From positions 1-38,061 of the forward strand of contig JBGSUA010000224.1 of assembly GCA_041753575.1 (NCBI GenBank): a DNA stretch of 38,061 nt. Reading direction: 5' to 3'. The position numbers and the translations under genes are program-made. Shown here piece after piece: positions 26,245 to 33,373 of the stretch; within the stretch, counting starts at the first letter, position 1, and each line of letters opens with the position of its first letter. The notes under the pieces were generated by a model that ran no database searches, was not told the DNA's origin, and worked only from the letters and a program-made list of their open reading frames with translations. The DNA is from CG2-30-51-40 sp041753575 (GTDB taxonomy: Bacteria > Desulfobacterota > DSM-4660 > Desulfatiglandales > Desulfatiglandaceae).

Positions 26245-26388
26245 AGTACTGGCCGATGGCAAGGGCGCCGCCGTGAGGCCTTGTCCGAAGGAAGCCTGAG
26301 TGCAAAGCTGCAAGCCGACGAACAGAAACGGCATATAAGGGCAAATCTCCGGGCAAGTCAGCATGACATGACAAAACCCGGGATTTTT
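26245..26388 (+). mobile_element. Group II intron fragment, copy 1 (domain I part)
   Basis: About 140 bp match copies at 29434-29572 and 36752-36910 in the same orientation. The shared core runs from CCGAWGGCAAGGGC through CCGAAGGAAGCCTGAGTGC to AAGTCAGCATGACATGACA and CCCGGGATT. Domains V and VI are absent. This copy is more diverged than the other two. It separates the enoyl-CoA hydratase gene from the CoA-transferase gene and fills most of that gap. Frames read across it are not genes. Confidence 0.55.
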
Positions 26389-26425
26389 GAAATGCAGACC
26401 TCTTTGCCATACAGGGGCGGCATGG

Positions 26426-27727
26426 TCAGCCAATAACAAAGTGCCTGATCTTTGTCAGGGCCGCTTTCAGTTCGGAGCGAAAATCGGGGTGAGCAATGGA
26501 GATCAGAGCCTCTCCACGTTCCCGGATGGTCTTGCCGTGAAGGTTCACAGCGCCAAACTCGGTCACCACCCAGTGAATGTGCCCTCGTGTGGTCACCACT
26601 CCGGCCCCTGGCTTAAGCGCGGGGACGATCCTTGAAACTGTCCCTTTGGCGGCGGTAGCAAGAAGGGCAATAATCGGCTTCCCGCCTCTGGAAAGAGCAG
26701 CCCCGTGGATAAAATCCATCTGTCCGCCAACACCAGAATAGATCGTGTGTCCGAGGGAATCTGCGCAGACCTGCCCGCTCAGGTCCACCTCCAATGCCGA
26801 ATTGATAGCCACCACCTTGTCGTTCTGACGTATGAGGGCCGTATCGTTCGTGCGGTCGCAGGGGTGGAACTCCACCATGAGGTTATCGTTAACGAAGTCG
26901 AAAAGGCGCTGTGTACCGTTCACAAAGCTGGTGGTGATCCTGTTAGGGTGCACTTTTTTAAGCCTGTTTGTGACAACGCCTGATTCTACCAGATCGACCA
27001 CCCTGTCGGAGAACATTTCCGTGTGGATGCCGATATCGTGTTTGTTGCCCAAACGCGAGAGAACGGCATCGGGTATGTTGCCGATTCCCGTCTGCAGGGT
27101 GGAGCCGTCTTCAATGAGGTTGGCAATGATCTCCCCGATATGCGCATCGGCATCCGTTTCCGGTAATCCATGGTGCTCGAGGAGGGGGCGGTTGGTGCGG
27201 ATGAATGCAGTGATCCTGTCGAACCGCACCGCCGTATTGCCATGAGTGCGCGGCATCCGGTCATTGATCTCCGCAATCAGAATGCGTGCTGAGTCCGCCG
27301 CTCCCTTAGCAGCGTCTACCGATGTACCCAAGGTGCAAAACCCTTGCCGATCAGGCGGAGAGAGATGCAAAATAGCCGCGTCCAGCTTGACTGCACCGGA
27401 GGTGAACAATTTGGGAATGTCGGCCAAGAAGATGGGCATAAAATCTGCCCGCCCTTCCTCAATGGGTTTTCTCAAGGCCGGGCCGACGAAAAGAGAGATA
27501 GAAAAGAACCGTTCCGATAAACCGGGATCTGCAAAGGGAATCTCTCCGGAAAGATGGAGGTGGTAGAGGCGCAGGTTATCCAAGTCCTGCCTCTTGCACA
27601 GCGAGGAAAGGAGTGGGGTGGGAGTGGCCGTCGCCCCGTGGATAAACACTTTCATGCCGCTTTGGATATGGGCCACGGCATCCTCGGGACTCACTGCTCT
27701 GGATTCCCAGTTGGAGTCAAGGCTCAT
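26426..27727 (-). CDS. Acetyl-CoA hydrolase/transferase family (4-hydroxybutyrate CoA-transferase-like)
   Basis: 433 residues from ATG 27727 with AAAGGAG eight bases upstream. The family marks are IQSGMKVFIHGATATP near residue 25, LQTGIGNIPDAVLSRL near residue 210, NSALEVDLSGQVCAD near residue 310 and GVGGQMDFIHGA about residue 330. These enzymes move CoA between acyl groups through a glutamyl-CoA intermediate. With the enoyl-CoA hydratase it suggests a short CoA-ester pathway. Its ATG overlaps the stop of a 49-codon ORF (ATGA), so translation may be coupled. Confidence 0.9.
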   Translation of the reverse strand: MSLDSNWESRAVSPEDAVAHIQSGMKVFIHGATATPTPLLSSLCKRQDLDNLRLYHLHLSGEIPFADPGLSERFFSISLFVGPALRKPIEEGRADFMPIFLADIPKLFTSGAVKLDAAILHLSPPDRQGFCTLGTSVDAAKGAADSARILIAEINDRMPRTHGNTAVRFDRITAFIRTNRPLLEHHGLPETDADAHIGEIIANLIEDGSTLQTGIGNIPDAVLSRLGNKHDIGIHTEMFSDRVVDLVESGVVTNRLKKVHPNRITTSFVNGTQRLFDFVNDNLMVEFHPCDRTNDTALIRQNDKVVAINSALEVDLSGQVCADSLGHTIYSGVGGQMDFIHGAALSRGGKPIIALLATAAKGTVSRIVPALKPGAGVVTTRGHIHWVVTEFGAVNLHGKTIRERGEALISIAHPDFRSELKAALTKIRHFVIG

Positions 27728-27873
27728 GGTGTATGCTCCTTTCGAACGGTTGATGTGTCGCTGATCCATTCCAGGATGTCGAACCGCTCCCTTAGATTCA
27801 ATAGATTCAATTCGCCGGACGATGTGGCAGGAATCCCAATCAGTCTTTTGTTCTCGATGTCAACCCGGTACAT
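27724..27873 (-). pseudogene. 49-codon ORF resembling the N-terminus of a NucS/DUF91-like nuclease family, coupled to the CoA-transferase gene
   Basis: ATG 27873 has GGAGG six bases upstream and the frame runs 49 codons to a TGA that shares bases with the CoA-transferase ATG. The peptide begins MYRVDIENKRLIGIP and continues to LRERFDILEWISDT. From memory this is the opening of proteins in the DUF91/NucS-like restriction-nuclease group (L-x-E-R-F-D-I-Q-E-W-I). The rest of such a protein is missing, so this is a truncated gene now used, perhaps, as a leader ORF. The family call is from recollection only. Confidence 0.5.
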
Positions 27874-27973
27874 CGTTGTCCTCCAAAGTCTCGGTTGTCA
27901 TATGCTGGCCAATCGCGGTGCATGAGCGGCTGGCAATGGAGCGCAGCGGAATTGTCAATCCGAGTTGATGCGG

Positions 27974-28156
27974 TTGATACTGTTTAAGGCCTCCTCCTTA
28001 GGCATGATAAAATGCCTTTTGAGAAAATCACATTTCAAAACAAAGGAGGAAGCCTGATGAGATTCTACACCAAACAGCTACTTAACAAGAAAGCGAAAAA
28101 AGGAAAAGATTTTTCGTTAAGGGGTAGTTTTACCCTTGACAGCGGGAGGCCTTATA
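27974..28156 (+). mobile_element. Internally deleted IS110-family remnant
   Basis: Bases 27974-28079 match the start of the IS110 copy at 37766 onward (TTGATACT..., AAGGCCTCCTCCT, GGAGGAAGCC and the first codons MRFYTKQ of the transposase from ATG 28057). After the seventh codon the match stops and about 80 bp follow that look like an IS110 right end, with GGAGGCCTTATAA. The catalytic region is gone. The open frame at 28012-28218 is a by-product of this deletion. Confidence 0.7.
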
Positions 28157-28348
28157 AATGTCTAGTCTCATCTCATCGAGACTTCCAGACCATTTTAGTT
28201 TTCCTCGAAACTGCTTGATTTCCTTCTGGCTTTTCAATTGCACTAACAGTTTCAATCCCTCTTCGATGGCATCCTTTTTTGTTTTAAAACATGATGCTTT
28301 GAGGGCTAATGCCATTAGATCTTCATCTATGGCTACATTTGTTTGTGA
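28130..28348 (-). pseudogene. VapB-type antitoxin remnant (no start codon, no VapC)
   Basis: Reading from 28348 the frame gives QTNVAIDEDLMALALKASC, then KTKKDAIEEGLKLL and FRGKLKWSGSLDEMR. This is the ribbon-helix-helix VapB pattern (TN-x-x-IDE-x-L, KTK-x-x-AVEEGL, RGKLKW-x-G-x-LDEM). The expected ATG at the N-terminus is absent (CTC TCA instead); only an internal ATG at 28315 remains. The last residues (YKASRCQG) are encoded by the IS110 right end. No vapC toxin gene is adjacent. Probably a dead antitoxin cut by the insertion. Confidence 0.65.
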
Positions 28349-28523
28349 GAGGAAATATTTCCTGGTATCGCGGGATTGCGAGGGTTGGCGACTGTGGAAA
28401 AAGGATTGTGAATCTTTACAATTTTCGGGAAGGAACTATAGTTGAGCGAGAGGGCGATCACCCACAAAGAGTAAATGTAATGTGTCTGTTTATGCACTAC
28501 GCAAATATGATGGAGGTATCACC

Positions 28524-29084
28524 ATGAGAAGACAAAAAGGGATAGCGATACTCCTTGGCCTGGCTCTGCTGATGACAGCTCAAGACCTTCTTGCCCAGAA
28601 GGCCAGCCCGATTCTCGGGGCGAAGGCCGAAGCTGTCAAGGCGATCTGGGGGCAACCGCTCGAGGACCTTGGCAGTGTCATGCGATTTGAGAAATGCGAT
28701 GGAGCAGAAGGTAGTGCGAAATGGGCCCTTGTTTTCATACCGGTCATTACGGCATCCGGTGAGGTCGATACCTCGCAAGGAGGAAAGCTCACGGCTGTTC
28801 AGCGTTTCGCCTGCTCAGGCAAGCAGTTGGACGAGGCGACAGTTAAGAAGGAAGTGGCTGAGATTGTGCCCGCCGATGCAAAATTTGTCCGTGAGTTTCG
28901 AACCAAGGACGACCGCACGGTTTATGAATATCTCAGCAGTTCACTGGCCACTTTGTTTGCCGCTGGAGACTTTGTGACCTGCGACAACGAAGACCGTGTC
29001 CTCCCCGCCTCTCCTGGCACTTTTTCATATGCCAGGGCCAGCGACGGTCTCTCGTGGTTTCTCGGTCTGGGATCCTGCCAGTAG
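28524..29084 (+). CDS. Exported protein of unknown function
   Basis: 186 residues from ATG 28524, which has GGAGG seven bases upstream; the frame start at 28482 has none. An N-terminal signal peptide runs to about residue 25 (MRRQKG, hydrophobic core, LLAQKA). The mature part has IWGQPLEDLGSVMRFEKCDG, a late GDFVTCDNED segment and a C-terminal Cys. Four cysteines in the mature region could form disulphides. I do not recognise the family. It is the only intact gene in a stretch of broken genes, with AT-rich sequence upstream. Confidence 0.75.
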   Translation: MRRQKGIAILLGLALLMTAQDLLAQKASPILGAKAEAVKAIWGQPLEDLGSVMRFEKCDGAEGSAKWALVFIPVITASGEVDTSQGGKLTAVQRFACSGKQLDEATVKKEVAEIVPADAKFVREFRTKDDRTVYEYLSSSLATLFAAGDFVTCDNEDRVLPASPGTFSYARASDGLSWFLGLGSCQ

Positions 29085-29135
29085 AAAATAGTTGAAGTGC
29101 AGACCTCCAATTGTGAATAGTATTTATAAGAAAAG

Positions 29136-29307
29136 ATGGAAGTGACACCAGGTATTCATGTCGCGAAGAAGGCCGGAATCCTCTACAGAGTTCATAAACT
29201 ATACGCACGATCCCTCGAGTGAATCGCATGGCTTAGAGGCCGCCGAAAAGCTGGGAGTGCCCGGCGACAGAGCTTTAAAGACTTTGGTGGAATGGATACC
29301 AGGCTGA
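29136..29307 (+). pseudogene. ybaK: Frameshifted fragment of ybaK/ebsC (aminoacyl-tRNA deacylase)
   Basis: ATG 29136 opens EVTPGIHVAKKAGILYRVH, then one extra A in an AAA run shifts the frame. In the next frame the protein continues NYTHDPSSESHGLEAAEKLG and GDRALKTLV, the conserved start of YbaK, which clears mischarged Cys-tRNA(Pro). It ends at a TGA at 29305-29307 after about a third of the normal length. The catalytic lysine of the family lies in the KTLV segment, but the rest is missing. It is dead on two counts. Confidence 0.7.
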
Positions 29308-29843
29308 TCAAAGAGTATGAGGAACTGCAGGCATACCCCTATTACGACCACAGTGCCATCATGGGGAAAGTGAAAAGGACATGGCAGGATACGGATGTTG
29401 TTCTGCGAATGTTTAATGGGAAGCTTTCCCTGGCAAGCCGAAGGCAAGGGCGATGTCGTGAGGCATTGTCCGAAGGAAGCCTGAGTGCAACCCCATGAGC
29501 CGACGAACAGAAACGTTATATAAGGCCCAGTCTCCGGGTAAGTCAGCATGACATGACAAAGCCCGGGATTCGGGAGATAGGGTAACTGCCGCGGTTGAAT
29601 GGGGAAAGTTAACGTTCTTATCAGCGGAGATCTGCCCAACTTTGCGATGATCTCTTGCTGTTTGAGAAGCTACCGGTCAGGCAACCGGTGAAACAATCCT
29701 GGGCGAGCGGATTTGCCGTCGCTCTGCGCGAGCGAAACAGACAGCAGGACAACAGCATGGATCATAGCGCGTCCTGTGGCAACTGGAGATCCGTCTTGCT
29801 CCTAAATATATCGAAAACGTGCCTTGTCGTGCAGGTTCTTCCC
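29308..29843. other. Gene-poor tract between the ybaK remnant and the sensor-kinase island
   Basis: Holds an unrecognised open frame (29292-29498, +; starts with MDTRLIKEYEELQAYPYY, no ribosome site) that runs into the group II intron fragment at 29434-29572. From 29575 to 29843 I see no gene. No terminator with a T-run was found for the kinase gene that ends at 29844. Confidence 0.4.
29434..29572 (+). mobile_element. Group II intron fragment, copy 2 (domain I part)
   Basis: Same 140-bp core as copies 1 and 3, closer to copy 3 (for example GATGTCGTGAGGCATTGTCC and TATAAGGCCCAGTCTCCGGG). The 5' segment and domains V/VI seen in copy 3 are missing. It lies about 270 bp from the end of the GC-rich sensory island, on the other side of which is copy 3. 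Confidence 0.6.
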
Positions 29844-32800
29844 CTAAACCGAGCACAAGGCCTTTCGCACCTGGGCGGCCAGGTCCTTCATGGAAAAGGG
29901 TTTCTGAATAAAATACACCCCCTCGTCTAACACGCCGTGGTGGGCGATGACGTCTGCGGTGTAGCCGCTCATGAACAAGCGCTTGAGGTCGGGATAGATG
30001 GACAGCAGGTTTCCGGCCAGATTCCGACCGTTCATCTCGGGCATGACCACGTCGGTCATGAGCATGTGAATCTCTCCGGCGTGTTCATGGGCCAGGCGGA
30101 TGGCCTCGCCCGGGGTGGCGGCGGCCAAAACGGCATATCCCAGTCTTTCGAGCATCATCGTGGTCATTTTAAGGATCGCCGGCTCGTCCTCCACCAGGAG
30201 GATGGTCTCGTGGCCGCGTTCCGCCGGTCGGCTCGGTGCCTTCTCCGGCAAGGAGGCCGACTTTGCCTTGTGCCGGGGCAGATAGACCTTGAAGGTCGTC
30301 CCCTGGCCCGGCTCGCTGTAGACATTGATGAAGCCGTTGTTCTGCTTGACCATGCCGTAAACCGATGCCAGCCCCAAGCCGGTGCCCTTGCCCACTTCCT
30401 TGGTGGTGAAGAACGGCTCGAACAGATGGCCCATGGTCTCCTTGTCCATGCCGCATCCGTTGTCGCTGACCGCCATCAGCACGTACTCCCCGGGCACAAA
30501 TCCGGCGTGATCAGCGCAATAGGCTTCGTCAAACGCGGCGACGTCCGTCTCGATGGTGATCTTTCCCAGGTCCTCGATGGCGTCCCGCGCGTTGACGCAC
30601 AGGTTGGCCAGGAGCTGGTCGATCTGGGAAGGGTCCACCTTGACCGGCCCAAGGTTTCTGCCGGGTTTCCAGAGCAGATCGATGCCCTCTCCGATGAGTC
30701 GGCGCAGCATCTTGAGCATCCCTTCCACGGTCTCGTTCAGTTCGATGACCCTGGGCACTATGGTCTGCTTGCGGGCAAAGGTCAACAGTTGACGGGTCAG
30801 GACCGCCGAGCGCTCGGCGGCCTTGTGGACTTCCTGCAGGTCGGCAAAGAGCGGCTGCGCCGGGTCCATCTGCTCCAGGGCCATCTCCGTGAGGCCCAGA
30901 ATCACTCCCAGCATATTGTTGAAGTCATGGGCCACACCGCCGGCCAGCCGGCCCACGGATTCCATCTTCTGAGCCTGCACCAACTGCGACTGAAGTTTGA
31001 TCTGTTCCCCCTCGGCTTGTTTGCGCTCGGTGATGTCCATATACGTTCCGATCACGCCGCTGATCTTGCCTTGCGGATTGAGCAGTGGCAGTTTGCTCGT
31101 CAGCAGTGTGATGGTCTTCCCGGTTGGGGTTGTCTGGGGTTCTTCGATTAGCAACCTGGCGCGACCGCTCTCGATGACCGCCCGGTCATCGGCGCGATAC
31201 AATTCCGCCTGCTCGCGCCACCCCATCTGGAAATCGTCTTTTCCGACCAAATCCTTCGGGTCGGCAAAGCCCGCATCACGCGCGAAGGCCGCGTTGCAGC
31301 CCAAGAAGACAAGCTGCGCGTCCTTCCAGAAGACCCGCACGGGTATCGCGTTGATAATCCCTTCGATGAGTTGCGCGGACTCCCGCTGCTTTTCATCAGC
31401 CCGCGTGCGCGTAATGGCGATGCCGATGCTGGTGCTCAGCCCTTCCAGAAAAATGATCTGATCCAACGTGAATTGATTCCGTTGGTGATCGTTAAACTGA
31501 AGCAGACCAATGGTCTCATCGCCCGCCTTCAGGGGAATCAAGGCCACGGATTCATAGCCTACGCCATTACATCGGTTGCGGGTGTGCGCCTGCCGATCCG
31601 CCTCCGTGGTGGACGCCAGCAAGTCCGTGGTGCAGTTGGACCAGAAACTGCCGGCCGCCGTGAAGAAAGGCAGGGCGGGGTTGGTGCGACCACAAATGAC
31701 GTTACCGCACATGCACTCCAGCACCGGCAGTCCCTGATCGTTGCGCAGTATCCGGCCCGCCGCATCGCGGGCGCAGAGTTGATTCTCCAACTCCACAAAA
31801 CGATCGGGGAAACCACTGGTCTGGGTGTAGGGGAAATCCTCGCCCTCTTTCAGCCGGATGCCGACCGCTTCGATGCCCGTCTGCTGTTTGAGCAGCAGCA
31901 ATATATCGCGGATAATGCTCTTGATGTTGTTGGGCCGGTTCAAAACGGTCAGCACGTCTTTCACCAGCAGTTCGCGCGCCTCCGCCCGTTTCTGTTGGGT
32001 GACGTCGTTGACGGCGGATTGATAGCCGATGACCGTGCCCTTCTCGTCTTTGACGGTGGTCGCCAGGCCATGGGCGATGAAGGTCGAGCCGTCCTTTCTC
32101 TTCGCGGTGTAGTCGCCTTCCCATTGACCGGCGCTGTTCAGGGCGGTAACGATGGCAACGGCCTCGTTCGGATCGTTGATGAAATGCGAAATGGGCTTGC
32201 CGACGACCTCATTCCTGCCCGGATATCCCCAAACCCGGAGGAACGCTTTGTTGACTTCGGTGATATTGCCGCTCAGGTCCGCGATGCTGTTGGCGGCGAT
32301 GGAGGCGGCGAAGACAAGGTTCTTGATCCGCAGCGCCTTCTCCGCCAGCTTGCGCTCTGTGATGTCCTGAGCCAGAATCGCGATATCTCCAGCCATCGGC
32401 ACCACGACAATCCGGAACCAGGTCGGCTTTACCATGGTTTCGCCAGAGTAGCCGGTCTCAATGGTCTGGGGTTCTCCTGATTCCACGACCTGTTGATAGA
32501 CTTGCAGAAGTGGCGTACCGCGGTGGCCGGGAAACAGCTCCAGCAGACGCTGGCCCACTACCTTCTCTGGATTGGTGCCGTTTAGCCGCGCAATCGCGGG
32601 GTTCTCATAGACCCAGGTGAAATCGACAGCTCGCTCCCGGGCGTCACGTACGGGTCGAAGGATTGTGAATCCATCAGGAGACATCTCCTGAGCAATACGG
32701 AAGCGCTCCTGGCTATGATGAAATGTTTCTTCTGCATCTTTGATCGTGGTGATGTCGCTCAACACAACGCGGTAGGCGGGCGCGCCGTCAGGGCCTTCCG

Positions 32801-33320
32801 TGGCGGTTGCATCCAGCCGTGCCCAGAAGACCGCGCCGTCGGGTTTCACCATGCGCAGCTCGTACGTCTGGGGCACGCCGGCCTTCCCTACGCCGGCCGA
32901 AGGGGTCTCGGAGAGTTTCTTGCGAAGCAGGTAATAAAGGTCCTGGTCCTCTTTGAGAATGAACCGGGTCAATGGCTGCAGGACCAGCGCGTCGCGGTTC
33001 ACACCCAGCAGGGTGGCGGCAGTGAGGTTGGCCTCCAGGATCAGTCCTTTCTCGCTGACGGTGACGTAGCCCACCGGGGCCAGGTCATAGAGGTCTAAAT
33101 AGCGCGCCTGCACGGCTTCGATCTCGGCCTGGGCCTTGCGCAGCTCCTCGTTCTGCATCTCCAGCTCGATCTGGTGCACCCGCAGTTCGTGGAGCACTTG
33201 CGCCGTTTCTTCCGCCCCCGTTCCATCCCTACGTCCAACCTCTGACGTCTGCTTCTCGCTCAGCCGCTCTTCGGCTTGGCGGCGCAGTTCGCCGGGATTG
33301 CGCGGTGTGTCGTGTTTCAT
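29844..33320 (-). CDS. Hybrid histidine kinase: PAS-PAS-PAS-GAF-PAS-HisKA-HATPase-REC
   Basis: 1158 residues, soluble, no transmembrane helix. PAS domains lie at about 70-195, 203-325, 335-445 and 650-770, with a GAF domain at 455-640. The HisKA box has phospho-His798 (RLAGGVAHDFNN). The HATPase shows Asn910 in the N-box, DNGCGMD and GTGLGLASVYG. A C-terminal receiver (1037-1155) has phospho-acceptor Asp1090 (MTDVVMPEMNG), SGYT and QKPF. The GAF domain has a cysteine cluster (516, 536, 538, 543, 563, 584), so redox or metal sensing is possible. CAGGAG precedes ATG 33320. It is 53 bp downstream of the CheB-CheR-PAS gene and surely its partner. Base composition is GC-richer than the left part of the window. 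Confidence 0.95.
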   Translation of the reverse strand: MKHDTPRNPGELRRQAEERLSEKQTSEVGRRDGTGAEETAQVLHELRVHQIELEMQNEELRKAQAEIEAVQARYLDLYDLAPVGYVTVSEKGLILEANLTAATLLGVNRDALVLQPLTRFILKEDQDLYYLLRKKLSETPSAGVGKAGVPQTYELRMVKPDGAVFWARLDATATEGPDGAPAYRVVLSDITTIKDAEETFHHSQERFRIAQEMSPDGFTILRPVRDARERAVDFTWVYENPAIARLNGTNPEKVVGQRLLELFPGHRGTPLLQVYQQVVESGEPQTIETGYSGETMVKPTWFRIVVVPMAGDIAILAQDITERKLAEKALRIKNLVFAASIAANSIADLSGNITEVNKAFLRVWGYPGRNEVVGKPISHFINDPNEAVAIVTALNSAGQWEGDYTAKRKDGSTFIAHGLATTVKDEKGTVIGYQSAVNDVTQQKRAEARELLVKDVLTVLNRPNNIKSIIRDILLLLKQQTGIEAVGIRLKEGEDFPYTQTSGFPDRFVELENQLCARDAAGRILRNDQGLPVLECMCGNVICGRTNPALPFFTAAGSFWSNCTTDLLASTTEADRQAHTRNRCNGVGYESVALIPLKAGDETIGLLQFNDHQRNQFTLDQIIFLEGLSTSIGIAITRTRADEKQRESAQLIEGIINAIPVRVFWKDAQLVFLGCNAAFARDAGFADPKDLVGKDDFQMGWREQAELYRADDRAVIESGRARLLIEEPQTTPTGKTITLLTSKLPLLNPQGKISGVIGTYMDITERKQAEGEQIKLQSQLVQAQKMESVGRLAGGVAHDFNNMLGVILGLTEMALEQMDPAQPLFADLQEVHKAAERSAVLTRQLLTFARKQTIVPRVIELNETVEGMLKMLRRLIGEGIDLLWKPGRNLGPVKVDPSQIDQLLANLCVNARDAIEDLGKITIETDVAAFDEAYCADHAGFVPGEYVLMAVSDNGCGMDKETMGHLFEPFFTTKEVGKGTGLGLASVYGMVKQNNGFINVYSEPGQGTTFKVYLPRHKAKSASLPEKAPSRPAERGHETILLVEDEPAILKMTTMMLERLGYAVLAAATPGEAIRLAHEHAGEIHMLMTDVVMPEMNGRNLAGNLLSIYPDLKRLFMSGYTADVIAHHGVLDEGVYFIQKPFSMKDLAAQVRKALCSV

Positions 33321-33373
33321 TTGTTTGCTCCTGATGCGGGTTTGTCGGACGGGGCGGACAGCCCTGACTGATC

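Noticed and set aside
26077..26439. 120-residue open frame (-), and similar frames at 29199-29639 and 36752-37021
   Set aside because: Their shared NPG-x-CHVMLT peptide arises only because all three read through copies of the same group II intron core in antisense.
29937..31151. 404-residue open frame on the plus strand
   Set aside because: It is antisense to the histidine kinase gene, has no known motif, and is explained by GC-rich codon usage of the opposite strand.
31371..32480. 369-residue open frame on the plus strand
   Set aside because: Antisense to the PAS/GAF part of the kinase, whose own motifs are unambiguous.
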